DNA of 64,000 nt from Candidatus Korarchaeum sp. (GTDB lineage Archaea; Korarchaeota; Korarchaeia; Korarchaeales; Korarchaeaceae): positions 565,654-629,653 of the forward strand of contig JAWAID010000002.1 of NCBI GenBank assembly GCA_038888615.1. Reading direction: 5' to 3'. The notes beneath the pieces were generated by a model. That model was not told where the DNA came from. It saw nothing but the letters and a program-made list of their open reading frames with translations, and did not search any database. Position 1 is the stretch's first letter; each line of letters starts with the position of its first letter. The position numbers and the translations under genes were made by a program. Shown one piece after another: positions 52,955 to 61,867 of this stretch.

Positions 52955-55627
52955 GAATCCCGAAGAGGGAGTTGAAAGAGGGCGAGGGTGAGGCCCGCTA
53001 CCTCGCCCCCGAGTCGAATCCCGAAGAGGGAGTTGAAAGTCCTTGAGCTTTATCTCCTTTATCAAGTCTATTGTCCTAGAATGAATCCCGAAGAGGGAGT
53101 TGAAAGTACGTATCACCTCATGAAAAAAATTAATAGAGAATGTGAATCCCGAAGAGGGAGTTGAAAGTGATTAGTTCGGATACGGCTATTTTCGTCTCTG
53201 CTCTTCGAATCCCGAAGAGGGAGTTGAAAGACTTCATAGGGTTAGATGACCCGGATCTCTTCAAGAATCCCGAAGAGGGAGTTGAAAGCTAACCAAAAAA
53301 CGTGCTTTCTCTCTCTTATTCCAGAATCCCGAAGAGGGAGTTGAAAGCTCACTCTGGTGTAAGCTGCATGTGCGCCAGATCTTGGAATCCCGAAGAGGGA
53401 GTTGAAAGTTCCCCGGGCTTTTTACGTTCCCTGACCAATAGCCGCATGAATCCCGAAGAGGGAGTTGAAAGGTTCCTGAGCTGGATCAACAGTATTATTG
53501 TGTGAGCGAGAATCCCGAAGAGGGAGTTGAAAGCTCCTAGAGTCCTCTCACTTCTCATCTCCCTCTTTAGTGAATCCCGAAGAGGGAGTTGAAAGTTATG
53601 TAGACAGGAGTGTGCCCCGGAGACCGTTCTGTTGAATCCCGAAGAGGGAGTTGAAAGAGTAGATTCCCCTAATTCTATTTTTTCCAATTCTCCTGGAATC
53701 CCGAAGAGGGAGTTGAAAGTTAGGTGATGCATATGGCGAGGAGGAAGATAGTATCAGGAATCCCGAAGAGGGAGTTGAAAGGGTTTCTAATGATTATCTT
53801 CTTTATCCCCGCCTTTTTTATCAGAATCCCGAAGAGGGAGTTGAAAGTTATCGACCAGAAATAGCCCCAGAGATAAACCTTAACCGGAATCCCGAAGAGG
53901 GAGTTGAAAGTCATCAAGCGATACCTCAATGATGCTACTATAGACAAGCTCTCTGAATCCCGAAGAGGGAGTTGAAAGATTGAACGGGGTCGCTGAAGAG
54001 GTCTTATTCACCGGAGAATCCCGAAGAGGGAGTTGAAAGTCCTTACATAATACTCGGCCGAGCTCCTACGGCCGGGAGACGAATCCCGAAGAGGGAGTTG
54101 AAAGCAAATTATATCTATACTGATCGGGGCCGCTCCAGCCCCTCGAATCCCGAAGAGGGAGTTGAAAGCCTTCCGCACATACCCCTTTCCCTCACCGAGA
54201 AATGCTCACAGAATCCCGAAGAGGGAGTTGAAAGTTATTAATTTCAAGAAGGCCTCTCCATCCACTATGTAGCCGTGAATCCCGAAGAGGGAGTTGAAAG
54301 ACACGCAGAGGAAGCAGGTCGAGGACGTGTTGAGGGGCCTGAATCCCGAAGAGGGAGTTGAAAGGAGGCCTTCCTCAGGCTGGTACGTTGAGGGCGAGGA
54401 GATAAGAATCCCGAAGAGGGAGTTGAAAGATCATCCAATGGAGCGGTGATAGTATTGCTTCGTTGAATCCCGAAGAGGGAGTTGAAAGTAGTGTAATATT
54501 TTTGGAGCTCCTCAACGTAGCCAGAATCCCGAAGAGGGAGTTGAAAGCAATTTGCTTAAAGACAGCGATGTTCGCTTTTACAAACTGTGAATCCCGAAGA
54601 GGGAGTTGAAAGTGAAAATGAACCATTTTGCTAAGGCTTACATCATCTGGGAATCCCGAAGAGGGAGTTGAAAGAGATCTCAAGGGGGAGTTCGGGGGAA
54701 AGCGGGGGAGCTTATGTGGAATCCCGAAGAGGGAGTTGAAAGGTAGATCCCATAGAAAGGCTCGCTGACACTCTGCGAAAGAATCCCGAAGAGGGAGTTG
54801 AAAGACTCTTCTCCTCTGGGGTAGGGACCATCACATCACCCCAGAATCCCGAAGAGGGAGTTGAAAGATAATTGGACGATCCAGGTTGGTTATATAGAAA
54901 CTCATAGAATCCCGAAGAGGGAGTTGAAAGTGAAATTTTTGGCTTCAGTAGTTCACTGACAAGCCTCTCCGGAATCCCGAAGAGGGAGTTGAAAGCAAAA
55001 AATATTCGGGGTTGGAGGGTTTTCCGCGCTGGACGAATCCCGAAGAGGGAGTTGAAAGAGTTGAGCGTTTGCCCTGCCAAAAGGACTGAGCTCGTGGCGT
55101 TTATTGGGAATCCCGAAGAGGGAGTTGAAAGCTGAGGCTCAATGCCCCATCCGGCTATGCGTACGTGTTAGAATCCCGAAGAGGGAGTTGAAAGCACACT
55201 TCACAGATCCCATCCCCTCTACTTTTCGGAGAAGAATCCCGAAGAGGGAGTTGAAAGTAGATCTGGGGTAGTAAATCCAGCGCCCCCATGTTGTTAGGAA
55301 TCCCGAAGAGGGAGTTGAAAGTCAACGATTGTAGGGACATCAGGTTCACGAATGCGAAGAATCCCGAAGAGGGAGTTGAAAGTTCGCTGAGATGCCGCCT
55401 TCTCCACCTACACCGCCACCACCTGAATCCCGAAGAGGGAGTTGAAAGACATCAATATCCCCCCAGTTGAGGGGGGCGCTGCCGAGGTCGGAATCCCGAA
55501 GAGGGAGTTGAAAGTTAACTAGGATATTACTCGTTATCTGCCCGTACTCGATATGAATCCCGAAGAGGGAGTTGAAAGATTGACAGATCTTCCTCATCCT
55601 CAAGAATCCCGAGGAGGGGATCAAAAT
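52955..55627 (+). CRISPR. CRISPR array 2: 42 intact repeats and a degenerate last one
   Basis: Same 24-base repeat and orientation as array 1 (first at 52955-52978, last intact at 55555-55578). Spacers are mostly 35-44 bases; one outlier of 49 bases lies at 55059-55107. The last unit has a 25-base spacer and a degenerate repeat at 55604-55627 (GAATCCCGAGGAGGGG then divergent), marking the old, leader-distal end. Array 2 is about twice the length of array 1 and lies next to the CARF ring-nuclease-like gene, not the cas1 operon. Confidence 0.98.
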
Positions 55628-56068
55628 TTCCGGAAACTGCCGCTTTCCGGACAGATAGTTCCCTGGTCGGGCATCGGTCACGTCTCAATGGAAGTGGGAA
55701 AGGGGGAGATGCTGCGCTCAAGCCCTCAAGGTGTGCTGTGAGATTGTGAAGAGATTTCGCGGTGAAGCTAATGGTAATTTGAAGTAATTCGAGAACTTTA
55801 GGGTGAGTGCCTCAGAGGCCGTTCTCATCGCTCGGACCATGAACGCACTACTAGCTGGGCATTATCACTCGGGTCTTTGAGTTAACTACGCTCTCCTGAT
55901 CGCGTATCCTCGTCCTCATAGCCTTCTAGGGTCATGATGCGCCCTCGCATCAATGCCATCTCCTCCCACCGTTAGCTAAGGATTGCCCACTCCCTCAACG
56001 GCTTCACATCCAGCGGACCATCGGTAAACCCACCTAAGGCTTCTAAGTAAGGCTAGTGGGGATAGCTG
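55628..56068. other. 441-base region after array 2
   Basis: No gene, repeat or RNA that I can support. A weak TATA-like TTCTAAGTAAGG lies near 56041-56052, before the methyltransferase ATG. Confidence 0.5.
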
Positions 56069-57670
56069 ATGCTGAACCGCGAGGGTATCTGGGAGTTCAG
56101 GAGGGTAGGCGATCGCTGGATCCCGAAGGTGATAGTAGGCGATATCAGGAGGGTCGCCCCTCACCTACCCGATAACTTCGTGGACTGCGTCATCACCTCG
56201 CCCCCTTACTGGATGCAACGCGACTACGGGCATGAGGACCAGATAGGGAGGGAGGGGACGCCGGAGGAATACGTCAATGAGATCGTTAAGGTATTCGAGA
56301 TGCTTCGCGTTAAGCTGAGGAGAACCGCAACAGTGTTCCTGAACGTAGGTTACAAGTACCTGAACGGTGAGCTCATCTTGGTCCCGGAGATGGTTGCGCT
56401 CGAGATGAGGAGGAGGGGTTTCGTCCTCAAGAACAAGATAGTCTGGTGGAAGCCGAACGCGATGCCCACCTCGGCCAGGGATAGGCTCAACAACGTTTAC
56501 GAGCCAGTGCTCCTCTTCGTGAGGGAAGACGGCAAGGTCTCCCACTACTTCAACCTTGAGGAGGTTTCACAGAGATCGAAGACGTTTGAGCAATACTTGG
56601 ATCTACTTTCCATCGACCCGGAGGACCTGCTAGGAGCTAGGGTCATCGATCCCATTTCCGATAGGAAGAGGAGGAGGGGAAAGGTCATAGGTGTCCGTTT
56701 CTCCTCAAAGAGACCCGTGGAGGTCCTCATTATGTGGGAAGGAGATGGGGAGGAGTGGATCGCCTTCGGGGATCCCCTCAAGAGTTACCCCGAGGAGGTG
56801 GCCTTCGAGTGCCCCCTGTGCGGGGCGAGGATAAGCGAGTGGGACATAAGGCTCTCCTTCTCGAACCTCAACGCGATGATGTGCCCGGAGTGCGGGTCAG
56901 ACCTGTGCAGGAGCCCCGATACCTTTCCCCTACCCAAGCTCACCGAGGCGGAGCGGGAGGGGCTCCGGGAGGTGATCGACCCCACTGTCGGGACCAGGAA
57001 GTACATCACGAGGAACCCCGGGAACAGCAAGTTCCTGAGGGCGGGAGTAGCGTTCACTGCTTCGCCAGCCGGTAGGCTCGCTATCCAGGGTGAGTACGTA
57101 TCCATAAAGAGGAGGTGGGCAGTGCCTCAGCTCCTGATAGCTGAGTTCCTGAGGTACTGGAGGAGCAGAAGGCAGATTAGCGTCGAGGACCTCGATGAGA
57201 AGCTGGGCTACTCTTACACGGCGGGGCACTGGTTCAGGTCGGACTTCGGGTGGTGGGGCAAGGGGGGCTCCCTACCCAGACCGTCCGACTGGATCCGCCT
57301 GAAGGAGCTGCTGGGCTTCAGCGGCGTTTACGATAGGGTGGTGACGGAGAGGGTAGCGGTCCTCCAGACGGTCAAGCCTCACGAGGAGGGGAGGAACCCG
57401 GGCGACGTGTGGGAGATAGCCCTGGAGCGGTATCCCGAGGCCCACTTCTCGGTCTTCCCGAGGAAGCTGGTTGAGAGAGCCATTAGGATAGGTTGCCCGC
57501 CGAGGGGAGTGGTATTGGATCCTTTCGCGGGATCGGGAACCGTTGGGGAGGTGGCGATGAGGCTGGGAAGGAAGGTAATTCTGGTTGAGCTCGTCCCACG
57601 GTTCCTGAGGTTGATAAGGGGGAGGTGCGGGGAGATCGAAGTTATCCGTGAGGAGGTCTTGCGGGACTGA
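56069..57670 (+). CDS. SPPY-class DNA methyltransferase with zinc-ribbon insertion
   Basis: 533 aa. Catalytic motif IV is TSPPYW (residues 43-48); the SPPY form suggests N4-cytosine methylation, though N6-adenine cannot be ruled out. Motif I comes late (VLDPFAGSGTVGEVAMRLG, about residue 487), so the order is beta class. EYVNEIVKVFEMLRVKLRRTATVFLNVG and KNKIVWWKPNAMPTSARDRLNNVYEPVLLFVR are the usual SAM-dependent core blocks. Between them a zinc ribbon (CPLCGARIS...MMCPECGSD, about 250-280) and a further 150-residue insertion form the target-recognition region. No restriction enzyme gene is adjacent. Confidence 0.88.
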   Translation: MLNREGIWEFRRVGDRWIPKVIVGDIRRVAPHLPDNFVDCVITSPPYWMQRDYGHEDQIGREGTPEEYVNEIVKVFEMLRVKLRRTATVFLNVGYKYLNGELILVPEMVALEMRRRGFVLKNKIVWWKPNAMPTSARDRLNNVYEPVLLFVREDGKVSHYFNLEEVSQRSKTFEQYLDLLSIDPEDLLGARVIDPISDRKRRRGKVIGVRFSSKRPVEVLIMWEGDGEEWIAFGDPLKSYPEEVAFECPLCGARISEWDIRLSFSNLNAMMCPECGSDLCRSPDTFPLPKLTEAEREGLREVIDPTVGTRKYITRNPGNSKFLRAGVAFTASPAGRLAIQGEYVSIKRRWAVPQLLIAEFLRYWRSRRQISVEDLDEKLGYSYTAGHWFRSDFGWWGKGGSLPRPSDWIRLKELLGFSGVYDRVVTERVAVLQTVKPHEEGRNPGDVWEIALERYPEAHFSVFPRKLVERAIRIGCPPRGVVLDPFAGSGTVGEVAMRLGRKVILVELVPRFLRLIRGRCGEIEVIREEVLRD

Positions 57671-57838
57671 GGGAGGAGCGTATTCCTCGCTGTCCTCCCT
57701 CGGCTCAAGGCGAAGTCGAGCTCTTCTCCAGCAGGGTAGGAGGTGAGGACCCGGTCCCTCTCCCTCAGGGAGTACCCACCGAGGGGATGCGTTAGGCCAC
57801 CGCGATTTCATTATAAGCTAGCGCTTCAGTGGAGGATC

Positions 57839-58921
57839 GTGAGCTACCTAGCCAGGTGCACTTCCTGCGGTCGGGAGACCTCGAACCCCCTCGACTTCAG
57901 GTGCGAGTGCGGTTCACCGCTCGACCTCGTTCTGGAGGTGAACTTCGATAGGGGCGCCATAGAGGCGAGGGAGCGCAGCCTGTGGAGGTACTCGAGGTTC
58001 TTCCCACACGCCTCGAGGAGGATAAGCCTGGGAGAGGGGTTCACCCCACTCATTAAGGTAGGAGAGCTTTACCTGAAGCTTGACTTCCTAAACCCGACCG
58101 GCTCCTTCAAGGACAGGGGCTCCTCCTTGCTCATCTCCACAGTGGCCGAGGGCGTGAGGTCGAGGGGAGGTTACGTGAGCGAGGACTCCTCTGGTAACGC
58201 TGGAGCCTCGATAGCAGCTTACTCAGCGAGAGCCGGGCTGAGGGCTAAGGTATACGTCCCTGAGGGCGCTAGCGGACCTAAGTTGCAGCAGATCTTAGCT
58301 TACGGTGCTGAGCTTGTTAGGGTGAGCGGGAGCAGGGAGGAGGTGACGAGGGCAGCGATGAGCGAGGAGGAGGGGAAGTTCTACATAGGTCACGTTTACC
58401 ATCCCGTCTTCTGGGACGCTATGCGCACCCTAGCTTATGAGATAGCTGAGCAGACAGATTGGAAGCCTCCGGATAAGGTCTTCCTTCCTGTCTCAGCTGG
58501 AACGTTGCTGCTAGGGGTGATTAGGGGGTTCAAGCACCTCCTGAGCTCGGGTGAGCTCGATAGGGCTCCCGAGGTCATAGCTTGCCAGACGAGGGAGGTA
58601 TCGCCCCTCTACCATAGGTTGAGGGGGCTACCCTACTCACCTCCCAAGGTGGTTAGAAGCGTCGCTGACGCCCTGATAAGCCCGAACCCTCCCCTCCTGA
58701 ACCTGATGGCTGAGGAACTCAGGGGATTCGGGGACGCGGACGTTGCTGACGAGGGTGAGATAATAGGGGCCCATAGGGAGCTAGCTAGAATGGGCATATA
58801 CGTCGAGCCGAGTTCGGCAGTCGCTTATGCGGTGTATAAGAAGTGGTTGGAGAGCGGTAAGGTGGGGGAGGCTCTGGTAATCCTGACGGGTACCGGGTTG
58901 AAGGGGAGACTCGCCCCTTGA
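57839..58921 (+). CDS. thrC: Threonine synthase
   Basis: About 360 aa. It converts O-phosphohomoserine to threonine with pyridoxal phosphate. The N-terminus has a four-cysteine zinc-ribbon-like knot (CTSCGRETSNPLDFRCECG) seen in many archaeal threonine synthases. The PLP lysine is in NPTGSFKDRGSS, the phosphate-binding loop is SSGNAGASIAAYSARAG, and a late VILTGTGLKG closes the site. The frame is open from 57743, but TATA-like CATTATAAG at 57809-57817 is centred 26 bases before the GTG at 57839, which also follows GGAGG; this start is preferred. Confidence 0.92.
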   Translation: MSYLARCTSCGRETSNPLDFRCECGSPLDLVLEVNFDRGAIEARERSLWRYSRFFPHASRRISLGEGFTPLIKVGELYLKLDFLNPTGSFKDRGSSLLISTVAEGVRSRGGYVSEDSSGNAGASIAAYSARAGLRAKVYVPEGASGPKLQQILAYGAELVRVSGSREEVTRAAMSEEEGKFYIGHVYHPVFWDAMRTLAYEIAEQTDWKPPDKVFLPVSAGTLLLGVIRGFKHLLSSGELDRAPEVIACQTREVSPLYHRLRGLPYSPPKVVRSVADALISPNPPLLNLMAEELRGFGDADVADEGEIIGAHRELARMGIYVEPSSAVAYAVYKKWLESGKVGEALVILTGTGLKGRLAP

Positions 58922-59081
58922 TGCCCCCGGTAGGGGTTCACACCCCTCTATCGCTAGATTTCCAAATCCTTGAGGGTTTCGAGGTCCGATCCTTGGGATG
59001 ATGGATCGGTTCAACGACCCTAGTGTAGGGGTGCCGTTAAATAATGGGAAAAATTTATATTAAATAGTGGCGCGCGGCCGT

Positions 59082-60161
59082 GTGCACGTGAAGGAGAGGA
59101 AGCTGGGTCCCTTTGAGAGATATCTCACTCTCTGGATATTCTTAGCCATGGCGATAGGCGTAGCTCTGGGCTACATGTACCCCGGGATAGCACTCCGCGT
59201 AGCCTCACTCAGCGTGGGCACCACCTCGATACCGATAGCCGTTGGGCTCATCCTCATGATGTACCCTCCCTTAGCCAAAGTTAGGTACGAGGAGATGGGG
59301 ACTATCTTCAGGGAACCCAAGCTTCTGGGATTTTCACTCATCCAGAACTGGATCGTTGGACCTTTGGTTATGTTCCTACTGGCTGTAACCCTACTTAGGG
59401 ACTTCCCCGAGTACATGACGGGGGTCATACTCGTCGGCCTGGCCAGGTGTATAGCCATGGTAATAGTGTGGAACGAGCTCGCTGAGGGGGATAGGGAGCT
59501 CGCGGTGGGGCTAGTGGCTTTCAACGCTCTCTTTCAGATAATCTTCTACGCGATCTACATGTACTTATTCATCACGCTGGGTTTGAGGTGGTTCGGTCTG
59601 GGGTCCGTGGAGGTCACCGTATCCATCTCGGAGGCAGCGGCTACCGTCTTCACCTACCTCGGAATTCCGTTCATGATGGGGGTGATCACTAGGTACCTCA
59701 GCTTCGCTTACAGAGGTAGGAGTTGGTTCGAGAGCGAACTAGCCCCTAGGATAAGTTATCTGACACCCATAGCCTTACTATTCACTATAGTGATCATGTT
59801 CTCCTTGAAGGGCGAGTACATCGTTGAGCTCCCCTATCACGTCCTGAGGGTAGCTGTACCTCTCGCGCTCTACTTCCTCATCATGTGGTTCCTCACGTTC
59901 CTCGTTTGCTACAGGCTAGGGGTGGACTACCCCAGGGCCACTGCTGTCTCCTTCACAGCCGCTAGCAATGACTTTGAGCTAGCTATAGCTGTAGCCGTCG
60001 CTATATGGGGTGTTAACAGTAATCAAGCTTTCGCTACAGTCATAGGACCATTGCTTGAGGTCCCCATACTGATAAGCTTGGTTAACGTAGCTTTGAGATT
60101 GAGGGACAAGCTCTACGGCCGGGTCCCCCGTCACAGCTTCCCTACCCTGTCTCAATATTAG
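59082..60161 (+). CDS. Arsenite efflux permease, ACR3 family
   Basis: About 360 aa and ten membrane helices, as in ACR3. LVGLARCIAMVIVWNELAEGD is the family block with the conserved cysteine of helix 4, and FTAASNDFELAIAVAVAIWG is the second conserved block. It exports As(OH)3. GTG codons at 59067, 59082 and 59088 are all in frame; the TATA TTTATATTA at about 59052-59061 is centred 26 bases before 59082. No arsR or arsenate reductase lies next to it. The high-arsenic environment of hot springs would explain a lone pump. Confidence 0.88.
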   Translation: MHVKERKLGPFERYLTLWIFLAMAIGVALGYMYPGIALRVASLSVGTTSIPIAVGLILMMYPPLAKVRYEEMGTIFREPKLLGFSLIQNWIVGPLVMFLLAVTLLRDFPEYMTGVILVGLARCIAMVIVWNELAEGDRELAVGLVAFNALFQIIFYAIYMYLFITLGLRWFGLGSVEVTVSISEAAATVFTYLGIPFMMGVITRYLSFAYRGRSWFESELAPRISYLTPIALLFTIVIMFSLKGEYIVELPYHVLRVAVPLALYFLIMWFLTFLVCYRLGVDYPRATAVSFTAASNDFELAIAVAVAIWGVNSNQAFATVIGPLLEVPILISLVNVALRLRDKLYGRVPRHSFPTLSQY

Positions 60162-60208
60162 GACCACGTTAAAGTTAAGTTTTTAAACTCAATTGGACTC
60201 TGGGCTTG

Positions 60209-61648
60209 ATGAGCAAACGCGAGATACTTCAAGTCCTCTCAGTGACCACGCTAGCATCCTTTCTAACTGGAATAAATGCTAGGATTCTCGTGGTAGGGAT
60301 CCCGGAGCTCGCTCACTCGCTCGGGGCCGATGTGGAGCAGGTCCTCTGGTTCACCCAAGCTTACATGCTCGGCTCCACGGCGGTCCAGCTTGTAATAGGG
60401 AGGTTGAGCGACCTCTACGGGAGGGTCAACCTCTTCTCCCTAGGCTTCGCGGTCTTCTCACTATCAGCCCTCCTCTGCGGTTTCTCATCGAGCCCATTTC
60501 AAGTCATCCTCCTCAGGTTGATCCAGGGTATCGGCGCCGCCATCCTGATGACCCTCAGCTTGACGATAATAACGGATGCCGTGCCCAGTGTCCAGTTGGG
60601 CACCTGGATCGGGGTGAATCAGACAGCCTTCAGAGCCGGCTCCCTCATTGGCTTGACACTGGGAGGGATAATACTGGATTACATGAGCTGGAGATGGCTC
60701 TTCTGGATATACGTCCCTATAGGGATTATCTCGCTACTCTGGTCGAAGTTAATGTTGAGGGAGAGGTATAAGCCTACTGAGATACCTAAGATAGACTTCC
60801 TGGGCTTCCTCACGTTCACATCATCTATCTCCTCAATACTCCTATCCCTCACTCTGGCAGCCTACGGGGCCCACAACCTCAAGATATCGATGCTCCTAGT
60901 TTCCTTAGGGGTGCTCCTCCTCATAGCGTTCGCTTACTGGGAGACGAGGTTTCCATCCCCCGCCCTTGATCTAAAACTATTCAAGAATTGGCAGTTCGCG
61001 AGCGGGATCGTGGCTCAGTTCCTCTACTCCCTCGCGTTCGGTTCGGTCAGCGTGCTACTGGTGATCTACCTCTCCGTGGTCAGGTTTTACAGCCCCTCGA
61101 TCACCGGGCTTTTCCTACTACCCTTCGAGCTGACTTTCCTGCTGTTCGGGGTGCTCGGAGGGAGGCTCTCGGATGAGTACGGTTACGCTCCGATAACGTT
61201 GTTCGGCTTAACACTAGCCTCAGCCTCCCTCTACTCCATGTCCTGCTTCTCAAGTCAAACCCCTCCGCAGCTGATAGCAGCTTCCGTGCTCCTCCTGGGC
61301 TGTGGCGCTGGGCTCTTCATCACACCCAACGCTAGCTCAATAATGGCCAGTTCTCCGGCGGAGAGGAGGGGAGTTACCTCGTCCATGAGGACGATCTCAT
61401 TCAACGTGGGCTTCGCACTTAGCCTCAACCTCTGCGTACTCGTGATGACGCGCTTCATCCCCTACGACCTAGCTTCCAAGCTGATAGCTGCTGGGGAGGC
61501 TTTAACTGGCTCACTGGAGATCGAAGCGCTGGCTAAGGCTTTGAGCGAGACGTTCAAGGTTCAGTCGCTCATAATGGCATCTGCTATGGTGTTTTCAATC
61601 TCCAGACTCCCTAAGGTGAGCTTCAGGACCCCTCAGCCGGGTGCCTAA
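60209..61648 (+). CDS. MFS exporter, DHA2 (EmrB/QacA-like) family
   Basis: 479 aa with about 14 hydrophobic segments. ARILVVGIPELAHSLGADVEQVLWFTQAYMLGSTAVQLVIGRLSDLYGRVNLF contains the motif A loop (GRLSDLYGRVN), and LRLIQGIGAAILMTL... with GGIILDYMSWRWLFWIYVPIGI is the DHA2 hallmark. It is a proton-driven exporter of unknown drugs or metabolites. A TATA-like GTTTTTAAAC at 60179-60188 lies 26 bases before ATG 60209, which is preferred over the TTG one codon earlier. Same direction as the ACR3 gene but with its own promoter. Confidence 0.88.
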   Translation: MSKREILQVLSVTTLASFLTGINARILVVGIPELAHSLGADVEQVLWFTQAYMLGSTAVQLVIGRLSDLYGRVNLFSLGFAVFSLSALLCGFSSSPFQVILLRLIQGIGAAILMTLSLTIITDAVPSVQLGTWIGVNQTAFRAGSLIGLTLGGIILDYMSWRWLFWIYVPIGIISLLWSKLMLRERYKPTEIPKIDFLGFLTFTSSISSILLSLTLAAYGAHNLKISMLLVSLGVLLLIAFAYWETRFPSPALDLKLFKNWQFASGIVAQFLYSLAFGSVSVLLVIYLSVVRFYSPSITGLFLLPFELTFLLFGVLGGRLSDEYGYAPITLFGLTLASASLYSMSCFSSQTPPQLIAASVLLLGCGAGLFITPNASSIMASSPAERRGVTSSMRTISFNVGFALSLNLCVLVMTRFIPYDLASKLIAAGEALTGSLEIEALAKALSETFKVQSLIMASAMVFSISRLPKVSFRTPQPGA

Positions 61649-61867
61649 AGACCGCTCCGCGAGGGGTTGGACGAGCTGGGAAAAATGATAACACTAATAT
61701 CACGATTTGACGCTCAGAAGCGCGTGGAACAGGGTTTACGTTACTTAGGTAAGGGGCGCTGTTACGAAGCTCACCCGGAGTGATCATCCCAGTTGCCTGA
61801 GAACGTTTAAATAAAATCCCACCGAGGGAGACGCTTAAATCGAATCAGGGACCGAACGGGGATCAAC

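Noticed and set aside
39519..55741. Many short frames across both arrays with recurring LSTPSSGF / FNSLFGI / FQLPLRDS or NPEEGVE segments
   Set aside because: These are just the CRISPR repeat translated in different frames, not proteins.
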